Part shown: positions 22,007-33,864 of the stretch, one piece after another
Layout of the letters: each line of letters starts with the position of its first letter
Numbering within the stretch: position 1 is the stretch's first letter
NCBI RefSeq assembly: GCF_907165205.1
Contig: NC_058198.1
Location: 8,657,001-8,721,000 of the forward strand
DNA: 64,000 nt
Origin: Coccinella septempunctata
Lineage: Eukaryota > Arthropoda > Insecta > Coleoptera > Coccinellidae
Reading direction: 5' to 3'
Made by a program: the position numbers and the translations under genes
Notes under the pieces: model-generated
Databases searched by the model: none
Seen by the model: only the letters and a program-made list of their open reading frames with translations
Told to the model about the DNA's origin: nothing

Positions 22007-23990
22007 CTGTAAATAAACGTACCTAGAGAAACAATTTGGCAATACTTACAGATCAAACTACACAAGTTTTCGAAATCAATCGATAGATATTATGCTACAT
22101 TGCTTCCACATTAAATTTAGTTCAAGGTACACATTCAGCAAGTTACATTTATTATTGGCAGGTGTAGATTAGTTCCTCATGCAAACAATCTTATGCAGCA
22201 ATTTGCTGATGTCCAAAATTCTCCAGAAGCCTTTTGATTCTAACTAATGTTGATACTGAAATCTAACTACTCCATTTGAGCACACACTGAAGTATTATAC
22301 AGATATTTTGATAATGTTGTTAGGAGGTAAGCTCTGAAATAAACGAATTTAGGTAAAAATTCTTAGAATAATCGTCGAAATTACTCACAGAATTACAACC
22401 AATATTTGAGGTTAGGTTTGAGTAATCAAAAATTTCGGTATTTGTCAAAACAACTTATGTCATCTGAGTAAATTATCGCTATCTCGTCAATATCTTCATG
22501 AATGCTACGAAAACTTTCAACAAAACATTACCTTTTCAAGCAAAAAACAGGACATACAAAAATGCAACTACATAAAATCAATAATTGATACAATGGTTCC
22601 CCTTTCCCCGGAAGAACATAGATTATCATGCTTTATTAAGTATTCGCCTTCAATGATACATTATGATATCATAAAATATTTTATACTAAGAGATTTGTTT
22701 TGTATTTTCGTATTTCATATTTTTAACGCATGCACATGAACATAAACAGTATTTGCGCAAAAGGGCAATACATTTACAAATTGGCGCCAGCATAACAAAA
22801 TGTTCGACAAACGCGATAGGCAAGAAATATGGCTTCCAAGGTTTGGCATCCCAATGCTTTGCAATTAATGATAGGGGGTTCCAAGCAATGCTTTGAGGTG
22901 TGAAATATGCTTTTAAAATGTGAAACACATACTTTTTAGTTGAGCGCATCCCGTGTTTATCAGAAATGGAGCAGTCTCAGTTAATATTATCACTACGTCT
23001 GCGTACGCACCTGCGTGTGTGTTGAACTTTTAACAGAAAAATGAATCTGAGAGATTAGTTTTCACTTTATTTCGATTTTTAATAATTTAACCGACCTCAC
23101 AACAATTGTTAGAACTTATCAAGCACCACAAATATTCACTGAACTCACTGACAGTCAAATTTACGTCACAATTCTGTTATCGATCGAAGGTTGTCTCCAT
23201 TCGTAAATGCCCGACAATAATTTGAGTCACAGCCATTTAAAACGAGTCTGCGCATAGAGCCATTCATCAATTTTCTTTTAAATTTCATGCATTCTAAAAT
23301 GATTTTTTTTCAAATTTACTCTTCGGAATGTATCCCAACACCCGTATATTAATTAAGCCCACAATTTTGAAAAAATTTATTCATTTATTACACGTTGTCA
23401 GTTTTGCGAGGTTAAAAATAAAAATTATGAATACATTCTGACAATCAAGCAGAATTTGAATAGCCCGCCCAAATTACAACAATTCATGTGATTCCTCGAG
23501 AATAAATGAGGAAATTTGAATAATTTTGAGTGATTTAATTTTTAATAATTGAGTAGGAGATTAATAATGCAGGAACTATCGAAAGGAAAATTAAAATTAA
23601 TATTATTTCACATTTGATTTCGACAAACGCACAGAAGCACAATTCTTCTTCTTTATTGTGCAATCGTTCATATTAGATATTAAAGTATTATATATTTATT
23701 TGCAAAACTCACACACTCTGTATCTTATAAATGAAAAAATTACCTGTTTATAACCCCGAAATTCCTTAGAATTGAACACTTTCGTTAATAGACCATGCGT
23801 GGGATGTCCCTAGGCAGTAAAGGATATCCCTTGACCCTAGGACAAATTTTCATCCAATATGTCCCTAGGATATTCCGCTTCCAATAAAATACAACCTATT
23901 GATATCCTATACGTATTTGGTGACTGCTAAAAAGGAATGTCTGTCTAGGAGGAGGCTCTAATTGTTGCCAGTCACCTGATACCTATGGGA
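22007..23990. other. Upstream region of ewg: 5' leader intron and promoter
   Basis: No coding exon recognised. Minus-strand donor-like sites (GTAATG near 22530 and CAG|GTAA near 23745) could end non-coding leader exons. The transcription start could not be placed. Confidence 0.4.
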
Positions 23991-24049
23991 CGTCGATAGG
24001 AAGAATAACACCCCAAAGGGTTGCCTGAAGGATAATTAACCGTGAGGTT

Positions 24050-24260
24050 TCTGAGTATTCGAAATGTGCTGTATTGGAATGCAGCACAACAACATTCCAA
24101 GCAGAAATTCAGGCAATGGATGCTTGCCTTGTAGAAAACTTGAATAGTAGATATAGGGACAAAAAAATCGGCATGCGCTTTGAGAAACAGGCGGTCTTTG
24201 GAGCCTTTTCTCACCCTGGCAAGTCGCAGAAGCTCACAAAAGCATTACCACTTGTGTTAC
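24050..24260 (+). mobile_element. Non-LTR retrotransposon relic, RNase H-like fragment
   Basis: One plus-strand frame reads TTTFQAEIQAMDACLVENL followed by a Tyr-Arg-rich helix and QAVFGAFSHPGKSQKL. The FQAEI-A---C pattern followed by an (S)DSQAA-like block is the RNase H active region of Jockey/I-type elements, but the SDS acid appears lost (FEK). It is surrounded by frameshifts. Confidence 0.6.
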
Positions 24261-24639
24261 TGCTGGTACAGAATGGAATTCTTGACAACGTTTGTTCCGC
24301 AACCGATAGTTGGGATGGCCGAAACCACAGCAAGAGGATAGGTGCCTGAGTGGATAAAAAATCAACACCACTCTCCGTTTTTAAACTTTCCTCTGAGTAA
24401 GGCGTTGTTGGAAAGGACGCTTTCTTACTCATTCTAGTGTCTAGGTATTCTTAAAATGAGTACAGAACCGATTCGATCTATCACTAGACTAACACCATGC
24501 ACACAATTGGCTTCTTCAGAGAAAAACAGAGAAGGACTGCACTTTGCGTGAGGAAGGCTCCAGATTGTAGATCTATTGTGGCTTCCATCCAAGCTGATCT
24601 CACATCTTCGTCGTCTACAGCTTGTCCTCCTCTTCCTGA

Positions 24640-24980
24640 GTTCTAATCCAGTATCTGGGAAGGCTTTCTCCAATCTGCTAGATCCATTCTCACTATATGT
24701 TTCCTGAGGCAATGCTCTGTAAGTACTTCAGTACGAGGTGTAGCATATTTTTGCCAAGATCCAGATTCCAAAGGAACTTTCTGCAATGGTCCAGCCTCAG
24801 AAGATTCCACCAGAGTGTTTTTTCTTCTCCTGAAAATCTTTTTGTAGGTGAATTTTCTTATACCAAAAAAGTGTTTCATTCCAATGAAAGGAGTTTGTGT
24901 GCTCATCGCCTTCCAGGACAACCTTTTCACTAAACAAATTATACCAGGGAAGGTTCGAATAATGCTTTTTCTACTCCCCC
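24640..24980 (-). mobile_element. Non-LTR retrotransposon relic, 3' coding fragment (inverted relative to its neighbour)
   Basis: Minus-strand sequence carries W-K-ATP/ILAKIC-type residues similar to the fragment at 46985-47480. Stops break the frame. Opposite orientation to the RNase H piece 400 bp away implies rearrangement or two insertions. Confidence 0.45.
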
Positions 24981-26949
24981 ACATAGAAAGTTCAAGTCAA
25001 CGAATATGACACTTATAATCAATTGTTTATTGTTATTATGTGACCTTATATCACAATTTTCATACATAATTCATTACTACAGTACTGATATTGTAAGTGC
25101 AACAGGCGATGCCTCAAAAAGGTACTTTACAACAATGAGCTACATAATCAAACCTCATAAACAAATGAAAGGAACTGAACGACTCATGACGAGGGAAACT
25201 TCGATAAATAGGAATAGCGAGAAAAAAAGAAGTGGCCTTTACCGCAGAAAATTAAACACCAAGTAATAATAATAAGAAAACCTACTCGTTGATGGTAAGG
25301 TAACGATCGAGAGCAGTTCTATGAGGGGAAATTCAATTCAATGTATCGAGCTAGAAATATTAAGATTTCTACATTCATGTTTATAAAAAATGTCACTGGT
25401 AAACCACAACAATGGTCAGTGATTGGGTGGCATTTTTAATTATCGCACCTGTTTCTCTTTGTCGTAGATAGTCTTGCAAGACATTTAACGTAGTAATGAC
25501 TTCCTGAATATTTTCCATGGGAGGATAAGTAAATTTACCTATATACATAATTTCCTAGGACGTATTCCAGAACTTAATTGGTAGACGTGGTATCAAACCG
25601 AATATTCGTCATCGACCGTATTTTATCATTTCATTGAAAGCCGAAGAATTTGTTGAAAGAAGGAAGTTTCATTCATAATAAGTTATATAACAAATTATTC
25701 CACTGTATGCTAATGCCTCCTTTTTAATTACATCAATCGGACTGTGTATCATCGAGTTCCGGATGCAATCGATTAGATAGTTGATTACTATGGAAGATGA
25801 GTCAACCATAGTTCATTGGAGAGACATCTATAGAAGACCTTGGTAGCACACATTTTGAACTTGGATTGTTTTGATAATTGCTTCTCCTTAAGGCGCAACA
25901 AAAACACTAATACACTAATTGAGAGTGTGAAATGAAAAGTTTAGGCGAAAAAAATAATAATTTCACTATTAGTATATAATTAAATCGATGAAAAAACACT
26001 CCTCGACCTCCCAAGGGTCAAAGCAAGACCAAGACGTGACATTTAATTCATCTACGATATCAAACGTGCAGAATAAATTGTAACGAAGTTCATTTTTACC
26101 AGTTTTCAACTCTCAAACCCTGTCAAAATGTTATACTGAAATTTCACACCCAGAAACACTAATTATAAAGCAAATTTATTCTTATTTTAGCAAAAGAGTT
26201 CTTGAAAGATGAAGATATCTTCTTTAAGCTTAAATTATTCGAAAACCGTTGATTTTTTTATGATATGTATATCAGAGGGGTATCTTTTCTCGAGGAAAAA
26301 CTGGTAATGAGAAAATAGAGCCAGAAAAGGGTAACTCGCCCCTTGAAAACTACCCATGGTGAATACGAAGAGCATAAGCAAATAACGGGTTTTGGTATCC
26401 TCAAATAATGCCCAACAGTAGTTATGATTCCCATTCAAGAAGTTATGTACGAGAGACCAATTATTGTGATGATCTTTCAGAGGGTTCTAGCACCCTTTAT
26501 TAGCAGTTTCGGACATCATTTCATTGGACAAAGAGCACTTTTTTGCTGGTGTTCTATCATCTCTAAAAAAATTGCTCGATATTTCCGATTCACCTCGTAT
26601 ACATAAAACAGAAGCGCTCTTGGCTTGTGGACCACTTACATCTGCGAACAAATTGCTCAAACTGACGTTGCATAACAGGTGTGTTAGGTAAAAAAATAAC
26701 AAATACACTATAACCGTTTCCTGAGAAACGTGCCTTTTAACGACGTAGCTTGAATACACCAAGTAACATTAATATAAGAACACAAAGTAATGGTTGAAAA
26801 CTTTAATAATATTAACTAAACGATTGAAAAATCGAGTGAAATCAAAGAAAAGTCAATAATGAAATGGCCAATCTACTCTTGAGATGTACTAACTCAGACT
26901 GTTGGTGTATATTCTATACCCATTCATAACCAAGGGCGGTTCCAGTAGG

Positions 26950-27200
26950 AGGGTCAATAATATTTGGATCTGCGATGATTTTTATGGGAGATACGTGTGT
27001 TGAAAGTCAGTTAAAAATTCGTCAAGACCGAACGGTTGCACCGAGGTCGATGAACATTCAAACAGATGTACTCAATGGGTGCAAGATCCGGAAAATAGAG
27101 TGGCCATAAGTCAAACCCAAACGGAATATTGGCTGTTGCGTCGACTGACAGTTTTTCTTCGACATTATATCGTTCACCACTTTCTCACACGATTTTTCAT
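26950..27200 (-). mobile_element. Tc1/mariner transposase C-terminal relic
   Basis: The minus strand encodes DLWPLYFPDLAPIEYIC, the WP-YSPDLNPIEH(I/L)W block that carries the last catalytic residues of Tc1-type transposases, followed by a basic stretch. The Trp after the block is replaced by Cys. Upstream catalytic blocks were not found. Confidence 0.7.
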
Positions 27201-29460
27201 GCAGCTACTTATTTTTCTAGTATTCATCGATAATTATTGACGGTTCAATTCTCGCAAGCCACTAAATTTCTACACACAACAATGGTTTCCACGACAGTCC
27301 CTGATGTAGTTTGCAGGCTTAAGGCTTGCATAAAACAAACCAGCATGCACCGAAAATTGTTCATAAAATTATAGGCTGATTTTTCCTGAATGAAATCAAC
27401 GCGGAGAAACAACAAAGATATGCAGATGGAATCCCCATTTGTAACACCACATAAAAACTATACTACACTTTACAGTTCCCCATTCAGCAATAAACTGAAA
27501 ATTTTATGTTATGAATTTTCTGTATTTGTTTTGGCAACTATATGCTATATAGTTATCTTATGGCAGATGTTTTAGTAGGTTGCATGACCACCAAAAATTT
27601 ATTTTTTTGATAATTTTCAAGATAAATGCTGCTGCCAAAATGTTTATCAATCAAAATCATAAAATTATTTGAGAAAATTATTGGTCAATATTCTTAAACA
27701 GATGAAGAAGAAGGGGTTACAGATTGAAGTATTGATTGAGAATATTTTGGGAGGTGCATACACTTTTCTTGGAACTCTTTAGGAGTTTTCTCTTCCAACA
27801 TCTGAAACACAAGGAAAAGAAATTAAAGTTGTTGCTGCTTCTAGTAGTTGGTAAAGAAAAGCGACAAGTCCCAAGAAAAGATTTAACTTAAAGGTTGATT
27901 AGAGGGAACATATTAAGAACGACAATAATAGGGGAAAATTAATACTTAATCTTCGATTACATTTTTGAAATGCCTTGTGCATGGATGAAAAATGAGATCA
28001 TCTGTAGCACACACCTAACAGTTTTTGAAATAATATTGTTATGAAATATATTGGTTATTACTTTCATATTGATAGAGGGTGTAGTCGACTTTATATTTAA
28101 GATAAGAAAAACTATGATTATCGGGAATGCAGTCGATTAACTAGTGGACCCATTTTCCTTTTCAGTTCAATTATTAGGTTACTTTATATTTCCTTATTTA
28201 GGGGCAGGAGTTGAGGTTGTGTCATAGGTGTTCTGTATTAAACATGAAAAATCCAATCAAATGAACCAGGATTTACAAAAATCGAAGAAAAGGGACAATT
28301 GTCACACTATCATTTGAAATATCTATACTATTAAAAAGATCTTTCTTCTTGTTCTTCACTAAATTTTTCAATAAAGTAGTAAGCCAAAGCCCTTTGTCTT
28401 TTTTCCCTGATTTTTGATAATCCTGATTGTTCATATTGGATTGGACATTAAGCTTTAAGCATTAAGCATTAAGAAAAGAAAAATAAATCATTATTTAATT
28501 GGCAGCATTCTAAATAATAATAGTTTTTTTGTATTTTGATCAGTACTTTCTTCAGATCATTTCAACACAATTTTAGGTGGTAATAAGTAGGGAGATTTTT
28601 GGAAAAAGCAGTTGTATGACCAGTTGAGTAATCTAGTTGGTGTATTAAGATTGAAATTTTGAAAATAAAACATTAAAATTCCTGTTTCCAAAATTGTGGA
28701 AAATGTTTTTGTTTATTCTTAGGACTGTAAAGAGAACTTTATGATTTGATAATGAACTACCTTCCACGTTACTGATTTTATTACCGTATCTGATACGGTA
28801 ATGCAGTAATTACAGCATTGTCGGTCATAAAACAATATCCTTAAGGTAGATTCAGACAATCGTCAATACTGTTTAACAATTGTTCGTCAAAATCAAAGAA
28901 ATTTTGGTATTTTTTAAAATATATACCTTAAAAGTGTAGGTATTGAAGGACTAGTATGTTCATTTCCTACTAGTATGATTCACAACCTTGGCTCGAGGTG
29001 CAAACTTGAGGGGTTAAAATAGCGGACTACAATCCTCTTCATGCTAATTTGACCTGACCAAGAGATAGTTTGAAATCGAAATTTGGTATCTATCAAGCCT
29101 TATGAACTTTCCAATAGCTTAGATGGTGCATTCAAGTTAAAGAGGTATCCTAATTGAAAAAAGGGATGGTCATTGCTTTATTAAATCAGTGAGCAATCTT
29201 TGAAGCAAATGAAATCTTTCCCATCCCGCTCAGAGGTTGTTGAACGTCTACGGAACCCCCGAAGTTCCAACGAAGATCAAGAAACACGAGAAATAAACAT
29301 GGCAACGTTGTGGTTATTCGAAACAAAAAACCCACCTAGCTGACCACCAATACCTGTCATACCACACAAATAAACAGGGGGACAGAGGGGGGCGATCATG
29401 GCAGCACCTTGCAATACCAGTGCCAGTGGCAGTGCACCAGTACCACTTCTATCGCGTAGA
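27200..29460. other. Intergenic stretch without recognised genes
   Basis: AT-rich, with short chance frames only. The last 100 bases before 29568 become GC-richer and contain TTCAGTG (29503-29509), a plausible initiator for the NHERF1-like gene. Confidence 0.45.
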
Positions 29461-29567
29461 TATCGGTAACATTTGTACTCACTGTCGTGTTCTCGGAGGC
29501 GGTTCAGTGATGTATCGCTAGTCCAATTATTTGGTGTGTTGTGGTACAGGAGAACATCCGTTCGAAA

Positions 29568-30062
29568 ATGTCAGACACGAATAACCTATACTCGAAGTCC
29601 CGTCTTTGCGTCATCAAAAAATGGGACAACTTCGACGGATACGGCTTTAATCTGCACGCAGAAAAGGGCAAACCGGGCCAGTACATCGGCAAAGTGGACG
29701 AGGGCTCGCCAGCTGAGGCTGCCGGTCTGCGACAGGGCAACAGGATTTTGGAGGTGAATGGCGAGAGCATAGCGCAGAAGACTCACAAGCAAGTTGTCGA
29801 GCTCATCAAGAGCCAGCCAGAGGAGACTCAGCTCCTCGTCGTCGATCCAGACGAAGTGGACACCATCATCCCGACCAATGATGATTCGACCAAGGTCGAG
29901 AAAAAAACCAATCACGAAACCAAAACGGAGGAAAACGGGGTCTTGAATCTCAACATGACGGCCGCCGAGCTGCGGGCCAAACTGGCGGCCAAAAAGCGCT
30001 TCGATCCCAAGAAGGAGTCGATGGATTTCCAGCAGAAGTTCGATATAGTGCAGAAACTCTGA
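29568..30062 (+). CDS. NHERF1: NHERF1-like single-PDZ scaffold with ERM-binding tail
   Basis: NHERF scaffolds link membrane transporters and receptors to ezrin/radixin/moesin under the plasma membrane. Intronless, 164 residues, start ATG in AAAATG context. PDZ domain about residues 11-92: RLCVIKKWDNFDGYGFNLHA includes the carboxylate-binding YGFNL loop (YGFHL in human NHERF1), GSPAEAAGLRQGNRILEVNG is the core, and QKTHKQVVELI carries the class I helix His. The last 13 residues (MDFQQKFDIVQKL) fit the ERM-binding motif of vertebrate NHERF1 (MDWSKKNELFSNL). Vertebrate NHERF1 has two PDZ domains and about 358 residues; this one has one and a short acidic/Lys linker. The coding region is clearly GC-richer than its surroundings. 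Confidence 0.9.
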   Translation: MSDTNNLYSKSRLCVIKKWDNFDGYGFNLHAEKGKPGQYIGKVDEGSPAEAAGLRQGNRILEVNGESIAQKTHKQVVELIKSQPEETQLLVVDPDEVDTIIPTNDDSTKVEKKTNHETKTEENGVLNLNMTAAELRAKLAAKKRFDPKKESMDFQQKFDIVQKL

Positions 30063-30985
30063 TCAGACTCCAGAACACGTGCTTGTGTTTATATTTGTAA
30101 ATAAGTAGAATCCTAGTATGTTAAAATTTGTTTAGCTAATGAGCGTTTTGTGAATATAGGATGAATGTAGTGGCCTTGCTGTTATTGAAATTCTGAATTG
30201 AATGCAGTGTTACTTAATGACAGGTATCTATTATTTTAAAATGTGTTGACGCAACTCCACATTGAATCTGACGATGCCATGGGATTATTTTTTGTTGATA
30301 ATATATCAAAATATATTGTTCCGATAAATAGGAGTGTTTCAACCAATCAAACCACCCACACAAGAGACGCATCTGTCAAAAACAACTCTGTCTTATCGAT
30401 TTTCGTTCCGATTCAGTCTTCGAATGAAATATTTCAATAATCAACCGCATAATTAAAAATCCAGTTTTCTTCCCGCTGACAACATCACGTGAATTCATTG
30501 TGTGAACAAGACGATTCCGATTACGCCAGAACTGACGAAAATTCTTCGTGTATACGAAATTAATACATTCCACATTTCATTCCTGTGCCGAACTGAATAT
30601 GCGGAAAAAAATTTAATTCCATAACGGTCTTGATTGCAGCAATAACGAATAACTAAGATATCAAAATCCTCAAACTTGATTGCAACATTAAACATCTAGT
30701 TTTCATCTCAGTTTCAAGTAAATCTCTTTGGTAAATAGAATTATAATTGCCCTCAATACGAAAGTAATAAGTTGAAAAAATCGTTGTGTAAGATAAAACG
30801 TTGCTTGATTTCTATTATACGATTTAGCTCCTATTAATTGTTGCAAAAAGTAGCGCTCAGAGCGGAATTTCAAAACACCAAAATTAAATAGATGGATATA
30901 CAGGTTGTCAACTTGAAGAGGAAAGGGCCTTTTTTCAGTCGAAAAACAAATTTCGGAAATTTCAATTCGGTGATAGAGCTCTATA
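30063..30985. other. 3' UTR of the NHERF1-like gene and intergenic sequence
   Basis: No gene recognised. No canonical AATAAA close to the stop was clearly assignable. Confidence 0.4.
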
Positions 30986-30989
30986 CCTA

Positions 30990-31565
30990 TATACATGGTG
31001 TTTTTGACTCGTACAAATATTTTAACAATAGATTCCTGAGGTCAAAAGTAACACTTTCTCACTTTACCATTTTTTCCAGTTCAGCTCGGTTGAAAAGATA
31101 CGGGCTGTTGAAAATACATAAAAAATGTAAATTTGAGTTATATCTCACAAAAGATTTACAGAATGAAATGCTTTTCGGGATATAGTATTTCATTGATACT
31201 ACACTACATGAAATACATAAAACTACCAGGAATTCAAAGAATCCAACTCTTTAAAGTAAGTTGATCGCTTACTGATGAATATTCGACTCTTTTGGAAAAT
31301 AAAAGTATTCTTCATATTTTCTCGTATAACTCGCTATTTTCAAGTAATTCGATATTCAAAAATAAAAAATATTTGAAATTAAAAAAACTCTGTACTTTGG
31401 CTGAATGCAACTCTGCTGTTATATTCAACTTGTTATTCTGGGGCGGCATAGCTCACTATGAAAACTTAAAAAGGCTACATTTTTTTTATCTAGGCTGAAT
31501 CAGAAAAAAAGTGTCTTCTAACCAAAAGAATCTACTGTTAAAAAATGTACTCAACGACTCCAGAG
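30990..31565 (+). mobile_element. Palindromic miniature element, family A, copy 1
   Basis: Starts near ATACATGGTG and TTTTTGACTCGTACAAATAT, and ends with the inverted counterpart AAAGAATCTACTGTTAAAAA...ACGACTCC. The interior shares long diverged blocks with copies 2-4, e.g. AAAATAAAAGTATTCTTCAT followed by ATTTTCTCGTATAA. It encodes nothing credible. Confidence 0.85.
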
Positions 31566-31786
31566 AGACTTCAGGATGTGATGGCAATTCTTCAATAGAA
31601 AAAAATGCAATTCTCAACTGTTATCTCAAATTCAGTGCTTTTTAGAAACATGTATCCATTATTTTTTGCTCTCTCAATACTGAAATCAATTGTTCTGACA
31701 ACAAGGTCATCTCATAATATATTCTAACTTCCACAGAAAAATGCAAATTAAACAAAAAAATGCAATCTATTACCTGTCAGATCTAC

Positions 31787-32485
31787 TATACAGGGTTAGT
31801 CTTGAAACGTAAAAATATTTTAACAGTAGATTCTTGAGGTAAAAAGAAACACTTTTTATATATACCATTTTTTCCGATTCGGCCCTGTTAAAAATATATA
31901 CCCATTTTAGGTTTTCATAATGAGCTGTGCCACCCCTGGAAAAACAAAATTACCTTCGGAATAACTAGCCAAATCTGTGACACTCCTCATCTGTGATTCT
32001 TTTGAAAAGGGCTGCATTCGTTCAAAGTTCCCAATTTTTCAAATTTCACAGATGTTCATTTTTGAACATCAAATTACTCAAAAACGGCGCATCATACGAG
32101 AAAATATGAAGAATACTTTTATTTTACAGAACTTACAAATATTCATTAGATAGAGTCCAACTTAGTTTCAAGAGTTGGGTTCTTTGAATTTTTGGGATTT
32201 TCATGGTACGTAATGGTCCTAGTAATGGTCATAATGAGAAAACTGGAAGACGTGGGTGATATCTTGTGTTCAGAAAAGTTTCGTCAAATAAATGAAAAAC
32301 TATATTCCGAAACTCATTTCATTCGATAAAACCGTTTGTGAGATAGAACTAAAAATATCATCTTTTTATGGTTTTTCAACAGCCTGTATCTTTTGAACCG
32401 AGACGATTCGGAAAAAATGGTGAAGAAAAAAGTGTTTCTTGTGACCTAAATAATCTACTGTTAAAATATATGAGTATCTCCAATA
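31787..32485 (-). mobile_element. Palindromic miniature element, family A, copy 2 (opposite orientation)
   Basis: Begins TATACAGGGTTAGTCTTGAA and AAAATATTTTAACAGTAGAT and ends with AATCTACTGTTAAAATATAT. The middle block CATACGAGAAAATATGAAGA is the reverse complement of copy 1. Also contains GTGCCACCCCTGGAAAAAC, shared with copy 4. Confidence 0.85.
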
Positions 32486-32489
32486 AAAA

Positions 32490-33700
32490 AATGAACGACT
32501 ATGTTTCAGAGCGGATAAACCATATTGATTGCAATTCAAAAGAAAAAAATTGTGGAATAAGAAGAAATATAATATTATTGTTAGACAACCGGGAGCTCCG
32601 AACGCGTAAACACTTTTCCAGAAATAAATATTGAAATCACAGTTATTTTCATCCTCTAGAAAAATATCTATGCGATTAAAGGACCCCCCGAGGTGTGGGT
32701 TTCAGAGTCGCGCTCCGAAGGCGTAATTCCACGTGAATTTCATGTAACATCGGTTAACAGATGAAGAACACGTTTGAGTTATGCTGGGTATGCTTATAAT
32801 TCAATATTCCCTTAACCGGTGTAATTTCACACAATTAATATTCAGCTGAACAATATCGAAAATTTCTAATTAATTAATTAAATACCCAAGGTGAAATGTT
32901 TGCCTATTGTTCATCAAAAAAGAAACCTTTTCATAGATCGAAACCATTTTGCAACAAATATTCTTGTCACTTGGCGCACACAACTTTCACTGTACATCCT
33001 GTAAACTCATCGACTCAATAGGTTTGTTGCAATTGAAAATAATAGACGAAAAGAAAATAGATTAAAATATAAAACACATTATTTCAGGAATTGCTGTGCC
33101 AGCATGTGTTTCATATTTTTATCTTAAGCATTTAAACAAATAATTGTGCAGACATGACTTTTTCAGATTACGTTCAACGTTTTTCCTTCCCAATGGACAA
33201 TTTAAAACTAATAGAATATATCCATTGATAAGATTACGAACCAGACGACGGTACAATAGAAGTGGTCAAATACCGGTGGATTTTTCATCAGCACAATAAA
33301 TTCGATATTGTAGAAACAGGGGACAGATAATAGTATCATTAACCATTGTGAGGAAATTCTAATTATTACACCTTGAAGATCATATCCGAGAAAACCTCTG
33401 TGATTATTCAAGTGGCGAATTAATTAATTGAACTACGACCTTGTTTTATCTGATGGGATATGTCCTAGAGCCCACAGAATGATCTTCAATAATGAAATAG
33501 GCTCAATTATCACCAATAAATTTATTTAAAATGCAAGCACACTCATTCTACTTATCAGTAGAATATTTTTAATAAAATAAGAATTGAAATCGCTTTAAGC
33601 CTCAAACTTTATCAGATGGTTGAATATAACGATTGTGTGACACTTTAAGGTTTTATGCGGTAGTCCCTGAAACACGAGTGCCAATTAAACGAGCAACATT
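32490..33700. other. Intergenic stretch without recognised features
   Basis: AT-rich non-coding sequence. A GC-richer patch around 32680-32740 was examined and gave no gene. Confidence 0.5.
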
Positions 33701-33864
33701 TATACAGGATGTCCCAGAAAGAATGGATAAGCGTGAAACACCTCATAGCACAGCTTTGGACAAAATACAACAAGAATAACTGGCTACATTTCTTCAAGGG
33801 AAGCACTTAGCTTTGCTTATAAGTTGTTTCAGGCTTATCTATTAATTCTAGGACATCCTGTATA
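33701..33864. mobile_element. 164-bp palindromic miniature element (TATACAGGATGTCC ends)
   Basis: The left end TATACAGGATGTCCCAGAA and the right end TTCTAGGACATCCTGTATA are inverted repeats differing at one position. No coding capacity. The ends resemble, but are not identical to, the TACAGGGTG ends of family A. Confidence 0.8.

Noticed and set aside
24951..24962. GGTTCGAATAA, like a tRNA B box
   Set aside because: No A box or cloverleaf arms around it; no tRNA gene supported anywhere in the window.
30892..31498. Frames of about 70-100 codons at 30.9-31.5 kb
   Set aside because: They lie within or across family A element copy 1, which also occurs elsewhere without keeping these frames.
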